The notes under the pieces are model-generated. The model was given only the letters and a program-made list of their open reading frames with translations, was not told the DNA's origin and made no database searches. The translations under genes and the position numbers were made by a program. A stretch of 64,000 nucleotides of DNA from a bacterium (GTDB lineage Bacteria > Elusimicrobiota > Elusimicrobia > UBA1565 > UBA9628), in NCBI GenBank assembly GCA_021799485.1, contig JAJZAK010000010.1:1-64000 (forward strand), written 5' to 3'. Positions 25,477 to 34,098 of this stretch are shown piece after piece; within the stretch, counting starts at the first letter, position 1, and each line of letters begins with the position of its first letter.

Positions 25477-27396
25477 ATGTGCGGCATCTGCGGCGTCTTC
25501 GGACTCGGCCCCGTCCTGGACGATCGCGACGGCGCGACAGCGAGACGCATGGCCGCGATGCTCCGCCATCGCGGGCCGGACGGCGAGGGCTTTCTTTCCG
25601 ATCCCCATGGCGTCCTCGGGAACACGCGGCTGCGCATCACCGATCTTTCCGCGAACGGCGACCTCCCCATGTCCGATCCCGAAGGAAACGTCTGGCTGAG
25701 CTATAACGGGGAGATCACTAATTTCATCGCGCTTCAAGAGCGCTTCGACCTCGGCCGCAAATACGCCTTCCGCTCCTCCTCGGACGCGGAGGTCCTGCTC
25801 TATCTTTACAAGGAAATGGGATTGGATCTGCTGCGGCATGTGACGGGCATGTTCGCCTTCAGCCTGTATGACCGAAAGGCCGGCCGCGCTTATATCGTCA
25901 GGGATTTCTTCGGCCTGCGGCCGGTCTTTTACGCCGTCCATGGACGAAGGCTCTTCTTCGCCTCGGAAATCAAGGCCCTGCTCGAGATCCCGGACCTGCC
26001 ACGCGAAATCGACCATGAAGCCTTTTTCCATTATTTTTCATTGGCCTACATCCCCGGCAACAAGACTCCCTTCTCCGTCATCCGCGAGTTGGAAGCCGGA
26101 CGTCTCATCGAGGTTGACGTCAGGAAGGGAGAATGGAAAGAGCGGGAGTATTATCGCCTTCGCTACGACCAGGACCCGGCCTTGGGAGAACGGGAGGCGG
26201 CGTCCCGCCTGCGCGAACTCATCCGCGATTCGGTCCGGCGCAACCTGCGCGCGGACAAACCCGTCGGGCTGACCCTCTCGGGCGGCGTGGACACCGGATC
26301 GATCCTCGGCATGGCCCGGGAACTCGGCGCTTCCAAGAATCTCCACACCTTCTCGATTGCGATGTCGGAGCCCAGCTTCGACGAGTCCCGATACCAGCGG
26401 ACGCTCGTCGATTTCGCGCGCCCCGTCCATCACGAGATCGTCGTCCGGCCCCGGGACGTTCTGCCGCATCTCGAGCGCCATATCGCCTTCATGGACGAGC
26501 CGACGGGCGACGGCGCGGCCATCCCCCTCTATCTGCTCGCCCAGGAAGCCAAGAAGCATGTCTCGGTCCTCCTCTCGGGCGAGGGAGGCGATGAGGTCTT
26601 CAACGCCTATGAGACCCACCGGGCCTACAAGCTGCGCAAGCTCTACCGGACTTGGGCGCCGGGCGCTCTCCGCCGGGCAATCCGGGCCCTCGCCCGCCTG
26701 TTGCCCGTCTCGCACAAAAAACTCAGCCTCGATTTCCTGCTCAAGCGCTTCACGGAAGGCGCGGAAAAGGGCACGGCGGCCTCGCACCTCTATTGGCGGC
26801 ACGCTTGGTCCGAGGATGACAAGAGGGACTTGATGCCCGGCGGCGGCTTTCAAGGAACCGATCGGCTCCTCTCGGACGCCTTCGATCGCCTCGACTTCGA
26901 CGACGATCTCAACCGGCTCTCCTGGCTCGACATCAAGCACTATTTCGTCGACGATCTGATGGTGAAGAATGATCGAATGATCTCGGCTCACTCGCTGGAA
27001 GGACGCTACCCCTACATGGACCGGCCGCTGGTGGAATTCGCCGCCACGATCCCCGTGCCGCTCAAGCTGCGCGGACTCGAAGGCCGGCATATCCAAAAGA
27101 AGGCCCTCGCAGGCTGTTTGCCTCCCGAGATACTCAGGCGCAAGAACATGGGCCTGGAGATGCCTTATTCCCCCTGGTTCATGGACGGTTTCAGGGCCGC
27201 GGCCTCGCGCTATTTTTCTAGGGAAACCGTCGAGAAAACGGGATTCCTAAAATTCGACGCGGTGGAAAGGCTCTGGCGGGAGCATCTGTCCCGCAAGAGA
27301 GACCACGGCCGGGCTCTCTGGACGATGCTGAACTTCCTCGTCTGGTTCGACCTCTTCGTCGACCGGGGAAACTACAAGCGCCATTTGTCCTACTAA
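25477..27396 (+). CDS. asnB: Asparagine synthase (glutamine-hydrolysing)-type amidotransferase
   Basis: A 639-residue two-domain enzyme. The N-terminal class II glutaminase domain begins MCGICGVFG with catalytic Cys2 and includes RHRGPDGEGF and the ammonia channel region LSYNGEI. The C-terminal ATP-pyrophosphatase domain begins about residue 240 and has SGGVDTGS (about 267) and GEGGDEVF. The P-loop has threonine where most family members have SGGVDSS. Many such proteins in polysaccharide or exosortase loci amidate sugars rather than make free asparagine; given the membrane glycosyltransferases upstream, that is possible here. Overlaps the convergent SGNH fragment by 4 bp. Confidence 0.9.
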   Translation: MCGICGVFGLGPVLDDRDGATARRMAAMLRHRGPDGEGFLSDPHGVLGNTRLRITDLSANGDLPMSDPEGNVWLSYNGEITNFIALQERFDLGRKYAFRSSSDAEVLLYLYKEMGLDLLRHVTGMFAFSLYDRKAGRAYIVRDFFGLRPVFYAVHGRRLFFASEIKALLEIPDLPREIDHEAFFHYFSLAYIPGNKTPFSVIRELEAGRLIEVDVRKGEWKEREYYRLRYDQDPALGEREAASRLRELIRDSVRRNLRADKPVGLTLSGGVDTGSILGMARELGASKNLHTFSIAMSEPSFDESRYQRTLVDFARPVHHEIVVRPRDVLPHLERHIAFMDEPTGDGAAIPLYLLAQEAKKHVSVLLSGEGGDEVFNAYETHRAYKLRKLYRTWAPGALRRAIRALARLLPVSHKKLSLDFLLKRFTEGAEKGTAASHLYWRHAWSEDDKRDLMPGGGFQGTDRLLSDAFDRLDFDDDLNRLSWLDIKHYFVDDLMVKNDRMISAHSLEGRYPYMDRPLVEFAATIPVPLKLRGLEGRHIQKKALAGCLPPEILRRKNMGLEMPYSPWFMDGFRAAASRYFSRETVEKTGFLKFDAVERLWREHLSRKRDHGRALWTMLNFLVWFDLFVDRGNYKRHLSY

Positions 27397-28097
27397 GGCA
27401 GCCGCGGGCTCAGGAGCTTGGCGAGAGTTTTGGCGTACCATCGGTAAACGCGCGGCCCGGGATGAATCAGTCGGTATTCGACCGGAGCCTGGGGCGGCAG
27501 GGCGCCTTGAAGATCCACGCAAGGAGCCCCGAATTCCTTGAGCGAGCGACAATCCTTTCCCGCTGGATTCGACATAAGAAGGACGGCAAGCCGCCCATGC
27601 CGCCGGGCATAGAAGCGCCGGAACGCCTCCACGTTCAGCGTCTTGTCGATCTTCGCATTGATGCCGTCCTCATAGCTCATGGATCGCAGCCAGTCCGCGA
27701 TCGCAAGGATGTCGTTCGCGGCGATGACCGCCAAACGATAAAGCCGCCAAGAAGAGATGAGGGCCAGCCCCGCGGGACGGCTCCCCAAGGGCAGGAAATA
27801 GAGGTTTTCCGCGAATAGACGCGGATCGGCCCTGAAAAACGGCCGCGGGTCCGCGCCCTTCAGAAAAGCCCTCCGGCCCGTATTGGTGACGGTGAAGATG
27901 AGCATATCGGGGTTAAGCTGTGAGATCGCCTCCTCGGCCGCGGCGACGTCCTGAGCCACGACATAGGCGCTGGTTCCGGCGTTCCAGACCTCGAATCGAC
28001 GCGCTCCCTTCCTGTTCAACTCGGTCTCGAGCAAGGCGGGGTAGGTCTTTATGAGGAGGCCAACCGCAGCCAAAGCCGCCGGGGCTTTCGTGGCGGC
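27393..28097 (-). pseudogene. Truncated SGNH/GDSL hydrolase lacking the catalytic serine block
   Basis: This frame continues directly, in the same reading frame, after the TAG stop of the upstream SGNH gene. The first possible start is TTG at 28073, giving 226 residues. The sequence from YPALLETELNRKGARRFEVWNAG matches the second conserved block of SGNH hydrolases (usually some 30 residues after the GDS block), and the end has IHPGPRVYRWYAKTLAKLL, a degenerate DxxH block with the aspartate missing. The GDSxT nucleophile block has no room to exist. I read it as a remnant of a tandem SGNH gene whose 5' end was lost. It could still be made by readthrough or reinitiation. Confidence 0.6.
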
Positions 28098-29657
28098 CTA
28101 GATCGAGGCATCGTCGCGACGCCCGCAGACGGTCTCGATTTTCCCTGTCATCTCGCCGGGAACGCCTGCGTCCCGAAGCTTTTTTAGTATTTCAGGCATC
28201 TCCGTCTTTGAGGGGTGGTATCCGGAATATCCTAAATGGAGTCGCTCAAGAAAATCGAGATTGGATGGGTCGGCCATAAAGCCGCAGCCCTGGGCCGCCG
28301 TCGCGAGTCCCAGACCGATCCAACCAGAGCAACTGTTCGGGTCGAGGCTCAAAGCCAGCGAAAACCGACGGCGAGCCAGTTCCACCCTCTCGGAAGGCGC
28401 GTAGTGGCCGGCCGAAACGCTCAGGAGCCAGCGTCCGGCGTCGCGGAGCGCCGCGGCGCGCGCTTCCCTCGAAAACCCCAGACGCCGGAACAAGTCCCGC
28501 GCGCTCTTGAAAGGCCGATACGAGGTTCCCGGAAAACGATTCGCAAGCGTTTCCGAATAGGCATTCGCCAAAAGGGCATACCCAGCGGCGTTCGGATGAT
28601 GCCCATCCGAAAACAAATTATTTCCAATCAGGCCATGGGGGGAGTGCTCGCGGAAAATCGCCGCCGCATCCACCAGCGGGACATGTTCGATCCTCGCCAG
28701 GGCGCGCAGATAATCGTTCTGCCGGCTCGTCGCGCAATGATAGTTGTCCCCATATTCAAGATTGCGCGTCTCGCGAAAAAGACGCTCCGCCTTTCGATAC
28801 CGGCCCAGACGGCTTTCGCATCGCCCCAATCGAAAATCCAAGAAGGGGCGAAGGCGCGAAACGAATCCCACTTGATCGGCATAGAAACGCATCGCCTCCG
28901 CGTAACGCCCCTCCGCCTCCAAGGCCCAACCTTCGCGAAGGATCGCGCAGGCTTCCTTTCCCGTGAGCTTCGAATCAACGCCCAAGGCGGGCCCCATGCC
29001 CGCCCGATTGCCGACGACCGTCGACACGATCGGCACAAGCCCTGCGTCGAGGGACATCGCAACGATCCGGCGCATATTGAGTTCGTACCAGCGCAGACTC
29101 CAAACGCCCAACACGGGCCGCAGGGACGGCGCGTAGTTTTCCGCGTAGAACAAAAGATCCGTCAACAGCCAAGATCGGAATACAAAAAGCTCCTCCAAGC
29201 GCTCTTTCAGGGTAAGGGCGCGCGGGGCTCCGTCGTCGTTGTGCCCCGTATAGACCAGGACGGCGCCCGGGACACCGGAAAAACGAAGGCGGATCTCGTG
29301 ACTGAGCGCCACCGCCTGCGGAAAGACGCTTTCACTGCGCCTGGAGCGATCGACGACGACGATGCGGCGCCCGCCGACGCGCCCGCCCAATTCGTCGTCG
29401 ACGAGGCTGGCCAGCGCCATTGGGGAGCCGTAAGGCTCTCCCGCCGCGGTCGATTCCCCGACGCCGTAGAGCTCGAAGGAATCGGCTGCGGGCCGGCGGT
29501 GGAAGAGCCGCCTTGCGGCCCAAAGCGCGCGCCATCCCAGTTCGGCCGACACGGCCGAGAGGAGCAGAAGGCCCAACGCGATCGCGCCCCGGATGAACAG
29601 CGTCCGCGTCCGAAACTTTTTACCGCGCGGCTTGGCCGGGCGTCGACGGCGCCTCAC
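28098..29657 (-). CDS. Membrane-anchored SGNH/GDSL-family hydrolase
   Basis: A 519-residue protein with a very basic N-terminus and one membrane segment (about residues 24-43, LFIRGAIALGLLLLSAV), then an SGNH hydrolase domain outside the membrane. Conserved blocks: YGVGESTAAGEPYG (serine of block I in a GES form), VYTGHNDDG (block III asparagine) and FSDGHHPNAAGYALLA (block V Asp and His). An insertion with TPR-like helices (GRYRKAERLFRETRNLEYG) interrupts the domain. Such enzymes add or remove acetyl groups on surface glycans. GTG at 29657 is the start. Same strand as the radical SAM array and 25 bases downstream of it. Confidence 0.82.
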   Translation of the reverse strand: MRRRRRPAKPRGKKFRTRTLFIRGAIALGLLLLSAVSAELGWRALWAARRLFHRRPAADSFELYGVGESTAAGEPYGSPMALASLVDDELGGRVGGRRIVVVDRSRRSESVFPQAVALSHEIRLRFSGVPGAVLVYTGHNDDGAPRALTLKERLEELFVFRSWLLTDLLFYAENYAPSLRPVLGVWSLRWYELNMRRIVAMSLDAGLVPIVSTVVGNRAGMGPALGVDSKLTGKEACAILREGWALEAEGRYAEAMRFYADQVGFVSRLRPFLDFRLGRCESRLGRYRKAERLFRETRNLEYGDNYHCATSRQNDYLRALARIEHVPLVDAAAIFREHSPHGLIGNNLFSDGHHPNAAGYALLANAYSETLANRFPGTSYRPFKSARDLFRRLGFSREARAAALRDAGRWLLSVSAGHYAPSERVELARRRFSLALSLDPNSCSGWIGLGLATAAQGCGFMADPSNLDFLERLHLGYSGYHPSKTEMPEILKKLRDAGVPGEMTGKIETVCGRRDDASI

Positions 29658-29682
29658 GACGATCGCCGCCTCGAGGGGTCGA

Positions 29683-30897
29683 TCACCCCATCAAACCCGC
29701 CAACTCGGGGAATATCTCGCGGAAACTCTCGCCGCGGTCTTCGTCAAGCCGCAGCGTCTTCGCGCGAAATCGCAGCAGGAGGTCCTCCTTTTCCTCGGCG
29801 CGCAGGAAGCGAAGGGCGCCCTCGAACGCCTCGATGGGCCGGACCGCCCTTTCGCCCCAGCGGCGGCGAAGCCGCTCCACATGCTCTCCATATTTTCTCT
29901 CCACGTCCGTTTTATAGTTTCCCGGCAGGATGTTGATCCGGTATTCCTCGGGGCGAAGCAGCATGTTCAGATGAAAGTCCTCCGGCTCCGAGAGGCCCGC
30001 TTCAAGCCATTCCCCATGGAAATCCGGAAGATGCAGGGCGTTCATGACGCAAAGCGTCGGCGAAAGCAGGAATTTCGCCTGCGGGCATTCCTTCATCATG
30101 CGGCGACGGTTTTCCACCGTTCTCTCCCAACGCTGCCCCTTTCTCAGGTATTCCCCGCGTCGCCCGGAGCCGTCAAGGCTCGCCGCCACGCTGACATCGT
30201 GGAACCGCGCCCACAGCCGCAACACGTCGTCGTCGCCCAAGGACGTCTGAGAAAAATTCGTGCTGTATCGAAGCCGCACGTGAAAGAGGCCTCGCCGCGA
30301 CAAGGCGTCAAGAAGGCGGTAATGCTCCTTCATGATCAGCGGCTCTCCGCCGGCAAAATAGACCTCCTCCAATTCCGCCAAATGCGGCTCGATCTGCCGC
30401 CACAGGCTCTCCGGGTCGTCGCTCGGACGCAACGCCTTGCGGGCGCCCGAGCCCGGGCTTTCCGCATACCAGGCGGTGCTGAGCCACGGGCCGCATATTC
30501 TGCAGCGGAAATTGCATTCGTTGGAAAACCGTATATCCAAATAGACGAGACGGAATGAATCGACGCTTCCGTCCGGGTTGGTCGCCGACGCGCGCGAACG
30601 GTGCGCGGCGTAGTCCTTGTTCGCCCGCAGGCGGGCGCTAAAAAGTCCGGAACGCTCCCATTCGTAGCAATCGGCGCAATAAGGGCTGGGGCGCCCCGAC
30701 AGCATGTCGTTGCGCAGCCGGCGCATGCCAGGAGAATTCCAAATTTCCTTGAGATCCTGCCGGCGCATGTCGCCAAGCGGCTCCTTATTCCCGAAGGAAG
30801 CGCAGCACGGATATACTCGGCCGTCCGGCTGTACGGCAAGATGCGACCATGGAAGCACGCAGAAAACACCGTTGTCTTGCGGGGTCTTATCCGGCAT
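29683..30897 (-). CDS. Twitch-domain radical SAM protein A
   Basis: A 404-residue protein with the auxiliary-cluster domain placed first. Residues 13-77 carry FCVLPW, YPCC, EIWNS and SPYCADCYEWE, the N-terminal twitch/SPASM-like cysteines. The radical SAM core follows with CNFRCRIC (C128, C132, C135), the FAGGEPLI loop and the diagnostic LDGSGRRGEYLRKG. This matches the family that databases name twitch domain-containing radical SAM protein; its substrate is not established. It overlaps the next upstream gene by 11 bp. Closely related modules are at 30887 and twice in 34098. Confidence 0.9.
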   Translation of the reverse strand: MPDKTPQDNGVFCVLPWSHLAVQPDGRVYPCCASFGNKEPLGDMRRQDLKEIWNSPGMRRLRNDMLSGRPSPYCADCYEWERSGLFSARLRANKDYAAHRSRASATNPDGSVDSFRLVYLDIRFSNECNFRCRICGPWLSTAWYAESPGSGARKALRPSDDPESLWRQIEPHLAELEEVYFAGGEPLIMKEHYRLLDALSRRGLFHVRLRYSTNFSQTSLGDDDVLRLWARFHDVSVAASLDGSGRRGEYLRKGQRWERTVENRRRMMKECPQAKFLLSPTLCVMNALHLPDFHGEWLEAGLSEPEDFHLNMLLRPEEYRINILPGNYKTDVERKYGEHVERLRRRWGERAVRPIEAFEGALRFLRAEEKEDLLLRFRAKTLRLDEDRGESFREIFPELAGLMG

Positions 30898-32488
30898 GGG
30901 ACGCCGCGGCCGAGCGATCCGGCCTAGTGTCCTGGGCCGCCATCTCCGCCAATTCCGGAAAGACGTCCCAGAAGCGCTCGCCTCTCAAGGCGTCCAGGCT
31001 CTCCGTCACCTCGCGAAATCGCGGTATGAGCGCCGACAAATCGCGCTTCATCATATAGTTCGCCGCGGATCGGAAAGAGCGGATATCCCGCTCCGCGAGC
31101 TCTCCGAATTCGGCGCGCATGTACTCGATATGCCGCTCATATTTCTCCGCGACCGTCGCCTTCAAACGCGGCGGCAATATCTGTATGCGGTACTCCGCCG
31201 GTCCCACCAGGAACCCCACGTTGCAGTCGCCTGGAGGGCGGATATAGCGTTTCTCGAGCCATTCCCTATGGAAATCGGGAAGGGCGAAGGAGTTGAGAAC
31301 GGTGAGAGTGGGCGAGATGGCGAAATCCACATGCGGGCAGGCCTTCTGAAGATTTTCCCTGTCGGCGACGACCTGATCCCACTTCTGTCCATGACGGATG
31401 TACTCGCCGCGCCTGCCGGAGGCGTCCAGGCTGGCCGTGACCGTTACTTTCCCGAATCGATTCCACAACCCGAAGACATCCTCGCCGCCAAGCCGCGTTC
31501 CAGAGAAGTTTGTCGAGTAGGTGAGATGGACGCCGAAGCATCGCCGCTCGATGAGGCGGCGCAAAAGCGCATAATGCCAGCGCATGATCAAGGGCTCTCC
31601 TCCCGCGAAATGGATTCTTCGGAGATGCGGGAAGAGCGGCTCGAACTCGCGCAGCAAGCCGTCCAAATCATCCCTCGCGGCCAAGAGGCGGGGATGCCCG
31701 GGGTCTCCCCAAAGCCGCCGATAGTCCCCATACCATCGGGTGCTTCTCTCGGAGTGGCAATAGCGGCAGGCGAAGTTGCACTCGTTGGATAGATTGAGCT
31801 CCAGGGTCAAAAGCCTGAACGGCTCGACGCTCCCGTCCGGCTTGGTCGCGCGGACCACGTCGAAATGCCCCGCAAGGCCCTTGTTATGCTCCAGGCGCAT
31901 GCTGTGGACGTCGGCGTCCTCCAGTTCGTAGCACGCCTGGCAGTGGGGGCTCTTGCGGCCCGCCAGCATGTTGCGGCGAAGCTGGCGCATGTCGGAGCCG
32001 TTCCAAATATCGAGCAAGGACTCCCTCTTAACATTCCCTGTCTCTTCCGTGGACCGGGCTTGGCAGCAGGGCAGAGCGCGGCCGTCCTGGTGGATGATCA
32101 TCGCCGTCCAAGGAAGCATGCAGAACGTCTTGGAATCCTTCAAAAGCTCGTCGCGTCGGGAGGCGATATCCTTGCAATCGGCTTCTTCCCGAGCGCGCTC
32201 GGCGCCGGCTCCCTCTGGTGATTGCGGCGCCGTTCTGGTCGAGCCCTCTTCGTCCGCCGCATCATGCGGCAAGTCTTGTATCTCGCGCCAAGCTCGAGCG
32301 AATTCCTCGCCGCTCAGGCCGCACTCGAGAGCCGTTTGAAGCATCCCGAGAGCGCGATGGCGCTCCGACGCCATCGCGCGCAGTTTCGCCATCTCAAGCC
32401 AAATGCGGGCATTGCCGGGGTCGAGCCTGGCCTCTGCGGCCAAGCGAGCGAAGTCCTCCTCGCGCTTGGAGGGCCTCATGCTCGACAT
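30887..32488 (-). CDS. Twitch-domain radical SAM protein B with N-terminal TPR
   Basis: A 533-residue protein. Residues 1-75 are a TPR-like helical unit (LDPGNARIWLEMAKL; TALECGLSGEEFARAWREI). A disordered linker follows, then the N-twitch region (FCMLPW about 122, LPCC, DIWNGSDMRQLRRNML, CQACYELE) and the radical SAM core CNFACRYC (C237, C241, C244) with FAGGEPLI and LDASGRRGEYIRHG. It is strikingly similar, TPR included, to the C-terminal half of the 34098 protein, so the two arose by duplication. ATG at 32488 overlaps the upstream gene by 13 bp. Confidence 0.9.
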   Translation of the reverse strand: MSSMRPSKREEDFARLAAEARLDPGNARIWLEMAKLRAMASERHRALGMLQTALECGLSGEEFARAWREIQDLPHDAADEEGSTRTAPQSPEGAGAERAREEADCKDIASRRDELLKDSKTFCMLPWTAMIIHQDGRALPCCQARSTEETGNVKRESLLDIWNGSDMRQLRRNMLAGRKSPHCQACYELEDADVHSMRLEHNKGLAGHFDVVRATKPDGSVEPFRLLTLELNLSNECNFACRYCHSERSTRWYGDYRRLWGDPGHPRLLAARDDLDGLLREFEPLFPHLRRIHFAGGEPLIMRWHYALLRRLIERRCFGVHLTYSTNFSGTRLGGEDVFGLWNRFGKVTVTASLDASGRRGEYIRHGQKWDQVVADRENLQKACPHVDFAISPTLTVLNSFALPDFHREWLEKRYIRPPGDCNVGFLVGPAEYRIQILPPRLKATVAEKYERHIEYMRAEFGELAERDIRSFRSAANYMMKRDLSALIPRFREVTESLDALRGERFWDVFPELAEMAAQDTRPDRSAAASHAG

Positions 32489-34098
32489 CCCTCCCGCATC
32501 CTCGCCCGCATGCCGGCCGCGCGGCTCGCGATGAAGGGGTTGGCTGGGTCGATGGCGAGATAGGCATCGTAATGTCTCAGGGCTTCTTCTTGATCCCCGC
32601 GTTTATCGTGATACGTCGCCAAGTTGAATGCGATCAAGGCGGGCAAAGGCATTGTCGTCCCGGAGATGACCTTATCGCCGATGCCCAAGGCCAGCGCCTC
32701 CAGCCAAAACCGCCCGTAACGCGCCAATCTCCCGGGATAATTATTGGCGCCATCCTTCGATTCCCAATAGTAGGGATCCTGCCCCCGGGCGACCCCCCAC
32801 GCCTCCGGATCCTCCCCAAGACGCCCTTCAAGATGGGTCAGCGTGCAGCTGGGATAAATGCGGTGAATATAGGGGTGCGTCTCCTTAAGGAACTGGAGCG
32901 TCCGCTCAAAATCCTCCTCCGTCTCGCCCGGATAGCCGAACATGAAATTCCCCCTCACCTGGAGTCCCGCGCGATGGGCGTTGACCAGCGTTTCCTTCAT
33001 CTGAGCGACGGTCTGGCCCTTGTCCATGCTGTCGAGCACCCGTTGCGAGCCCGATTCCAGCCCGATGATGATCTCCCGGCATCCCGCCTTGTAGAGCTTG
33101 CGGCAGAAATCTTCGGTCATTTCGGGCCGCACGACGGCGTTGCATTCAAGCCACGGCTGCCGGGCGGCCGAATCCATGATCAGAAGGTCGCAAAGACGCC
33201 CCAATTTTTTCATGTCCCCGTTGATCAAGAGATCGTAAAACTTGATTTGGCTCTCCGGCATCCCAAAGCAAGGCATCGCGCGGCGCTGATGCTGGATTTC
33301 CGCGAATATCCGTTCTCCGCTCATTTGGCGGAAACCGCTCCACATCATTCGGTGCCCGCAGAAAGCGCATCTTCGTACGCAGCCGCGGTTCGTCATCATG
33401 ATGAGATCATGGGACTTCACGCGAGCGACGCCCCGCGATGAGCCGTAACGCTCCATGTCGAAAGAAGAAAAATCCGCGAAAGGGGCGTCGTCAAGATCAA
33501 GCGGAGCGCGCCGGCCCGTCCAGCGAGGGCGGCCCGCGCCGTCACGGACGAAGATTCCGGCGCAATTCTCCAGAGACCGGCCCCGCGCGCGCGCCGCCAC
33601 GATATCAAGGAAAGCGCCTTCCCCATCTCCCTTCACCACCGCGTCGACCACGTCGCCCGCGACGATCCCCTCGGCGGCGCCAAGCGGCGCGGAAAAAACC
33701 TGCCCGCCGAAGACAACGAGGGCATCCGGCCGCGCCTCCTTGATCCATCGCGCCATCATGAGGCTCGCCGGCCTCGAACACCCCGTCAGAGAGAAACCGA
33801 CAACCGGGCGCTCCGACGCGGCGATCCTCTCGACATAGCGCCGCTCGATCCATTCCCGGTTCTTTTGGACCACCTCCCGCAAGACGACCGAATCGTCCTC
33901 CGCCCATATCCCGGCGGTCTCCTCGGCCCATATATGGCCGGAAATTTCCCTCTCCCGATCATAAAGGGCGGCGCTTATGTCCATCACCTCGACGTCGAAC
34001 CCGCTCGATCGCACGGCCCCGCACAGCTGGGCTATGGCCAGATTCGGCTCGAGAGAAGCAAGCGGCATTTGTATGAGGAAGACCGCCGGCGCCGGCAT
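32476..34098 (-). CDS. B12-binding-domain radical SAM protein with C-terminal TPR
   Basis: A 540-residue protein. The N-terminal domain (about 1-190; AIAQLCGAVRSSGFDVEVMD, then VVFGGQVFSAP and VVKGDGEGAFLDI) has the Rossmann-like fold of cobalamin-binding domains but lacks an obvious DxHxxG, as is common in this group. The radical SAM core has CVRRCAFC (C240, C244, C247) and IGLESGSQRVLD. The last 50 residues hold one TPR-like pair (EEALRHYDAYLAIDPANP). Relatives (BchE/HpnR/P-methylase types) do methylations, cyclisations or peptide modification. ATG at 34098 overlaps the stop of the double radical SAM gene (TAATG). Confidence 0.88.
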   Translation of the reverse strand: MPAPAVFLIQMPLASLEPNLAIAQLCGAVRSSGFDVEVMDISAALYDREREISGHIWAEETAGIWAEDDSVVLREVVQKNREWIERRYVERIAASERPVVGFSLTGCSRPASLMMARWIKEARPDALVVFGGQVFSAPLGAAEGIVAGDVVDAVVKGDGEGAFLDIVAARARGRSLENCAGIFVRDGAGRPRWTGRRAPLDLDDAPFADFSSFDMERYGSSRGVARVKSHDLIMMTNRGCVRRCAFCGHRMMWSGFRQMSGERIFAEIQHQRRAMPCFGMPESQIKFYDLLINGDMKKLGRLCDLLIMDSAARQPWLECNAVVRPEMTEDFCRKLYKAGCREIIIGLESGSQRVLDSMDKGQTVAQMKETLVNAHRAGLQVRGNFMFGYPGETEEDFERTLQFLKETHPYIHRIYPSCTLTHLEGRLGEDPEAWGVARGQDPYYWESKDGANNYPGRLARYGRFWLEALALGIGDKVISGTTMPLPALIAFNLATYHDKRGDQEEALRHYDAYLAIDPANPFIASRAAGMRARMREGCRA

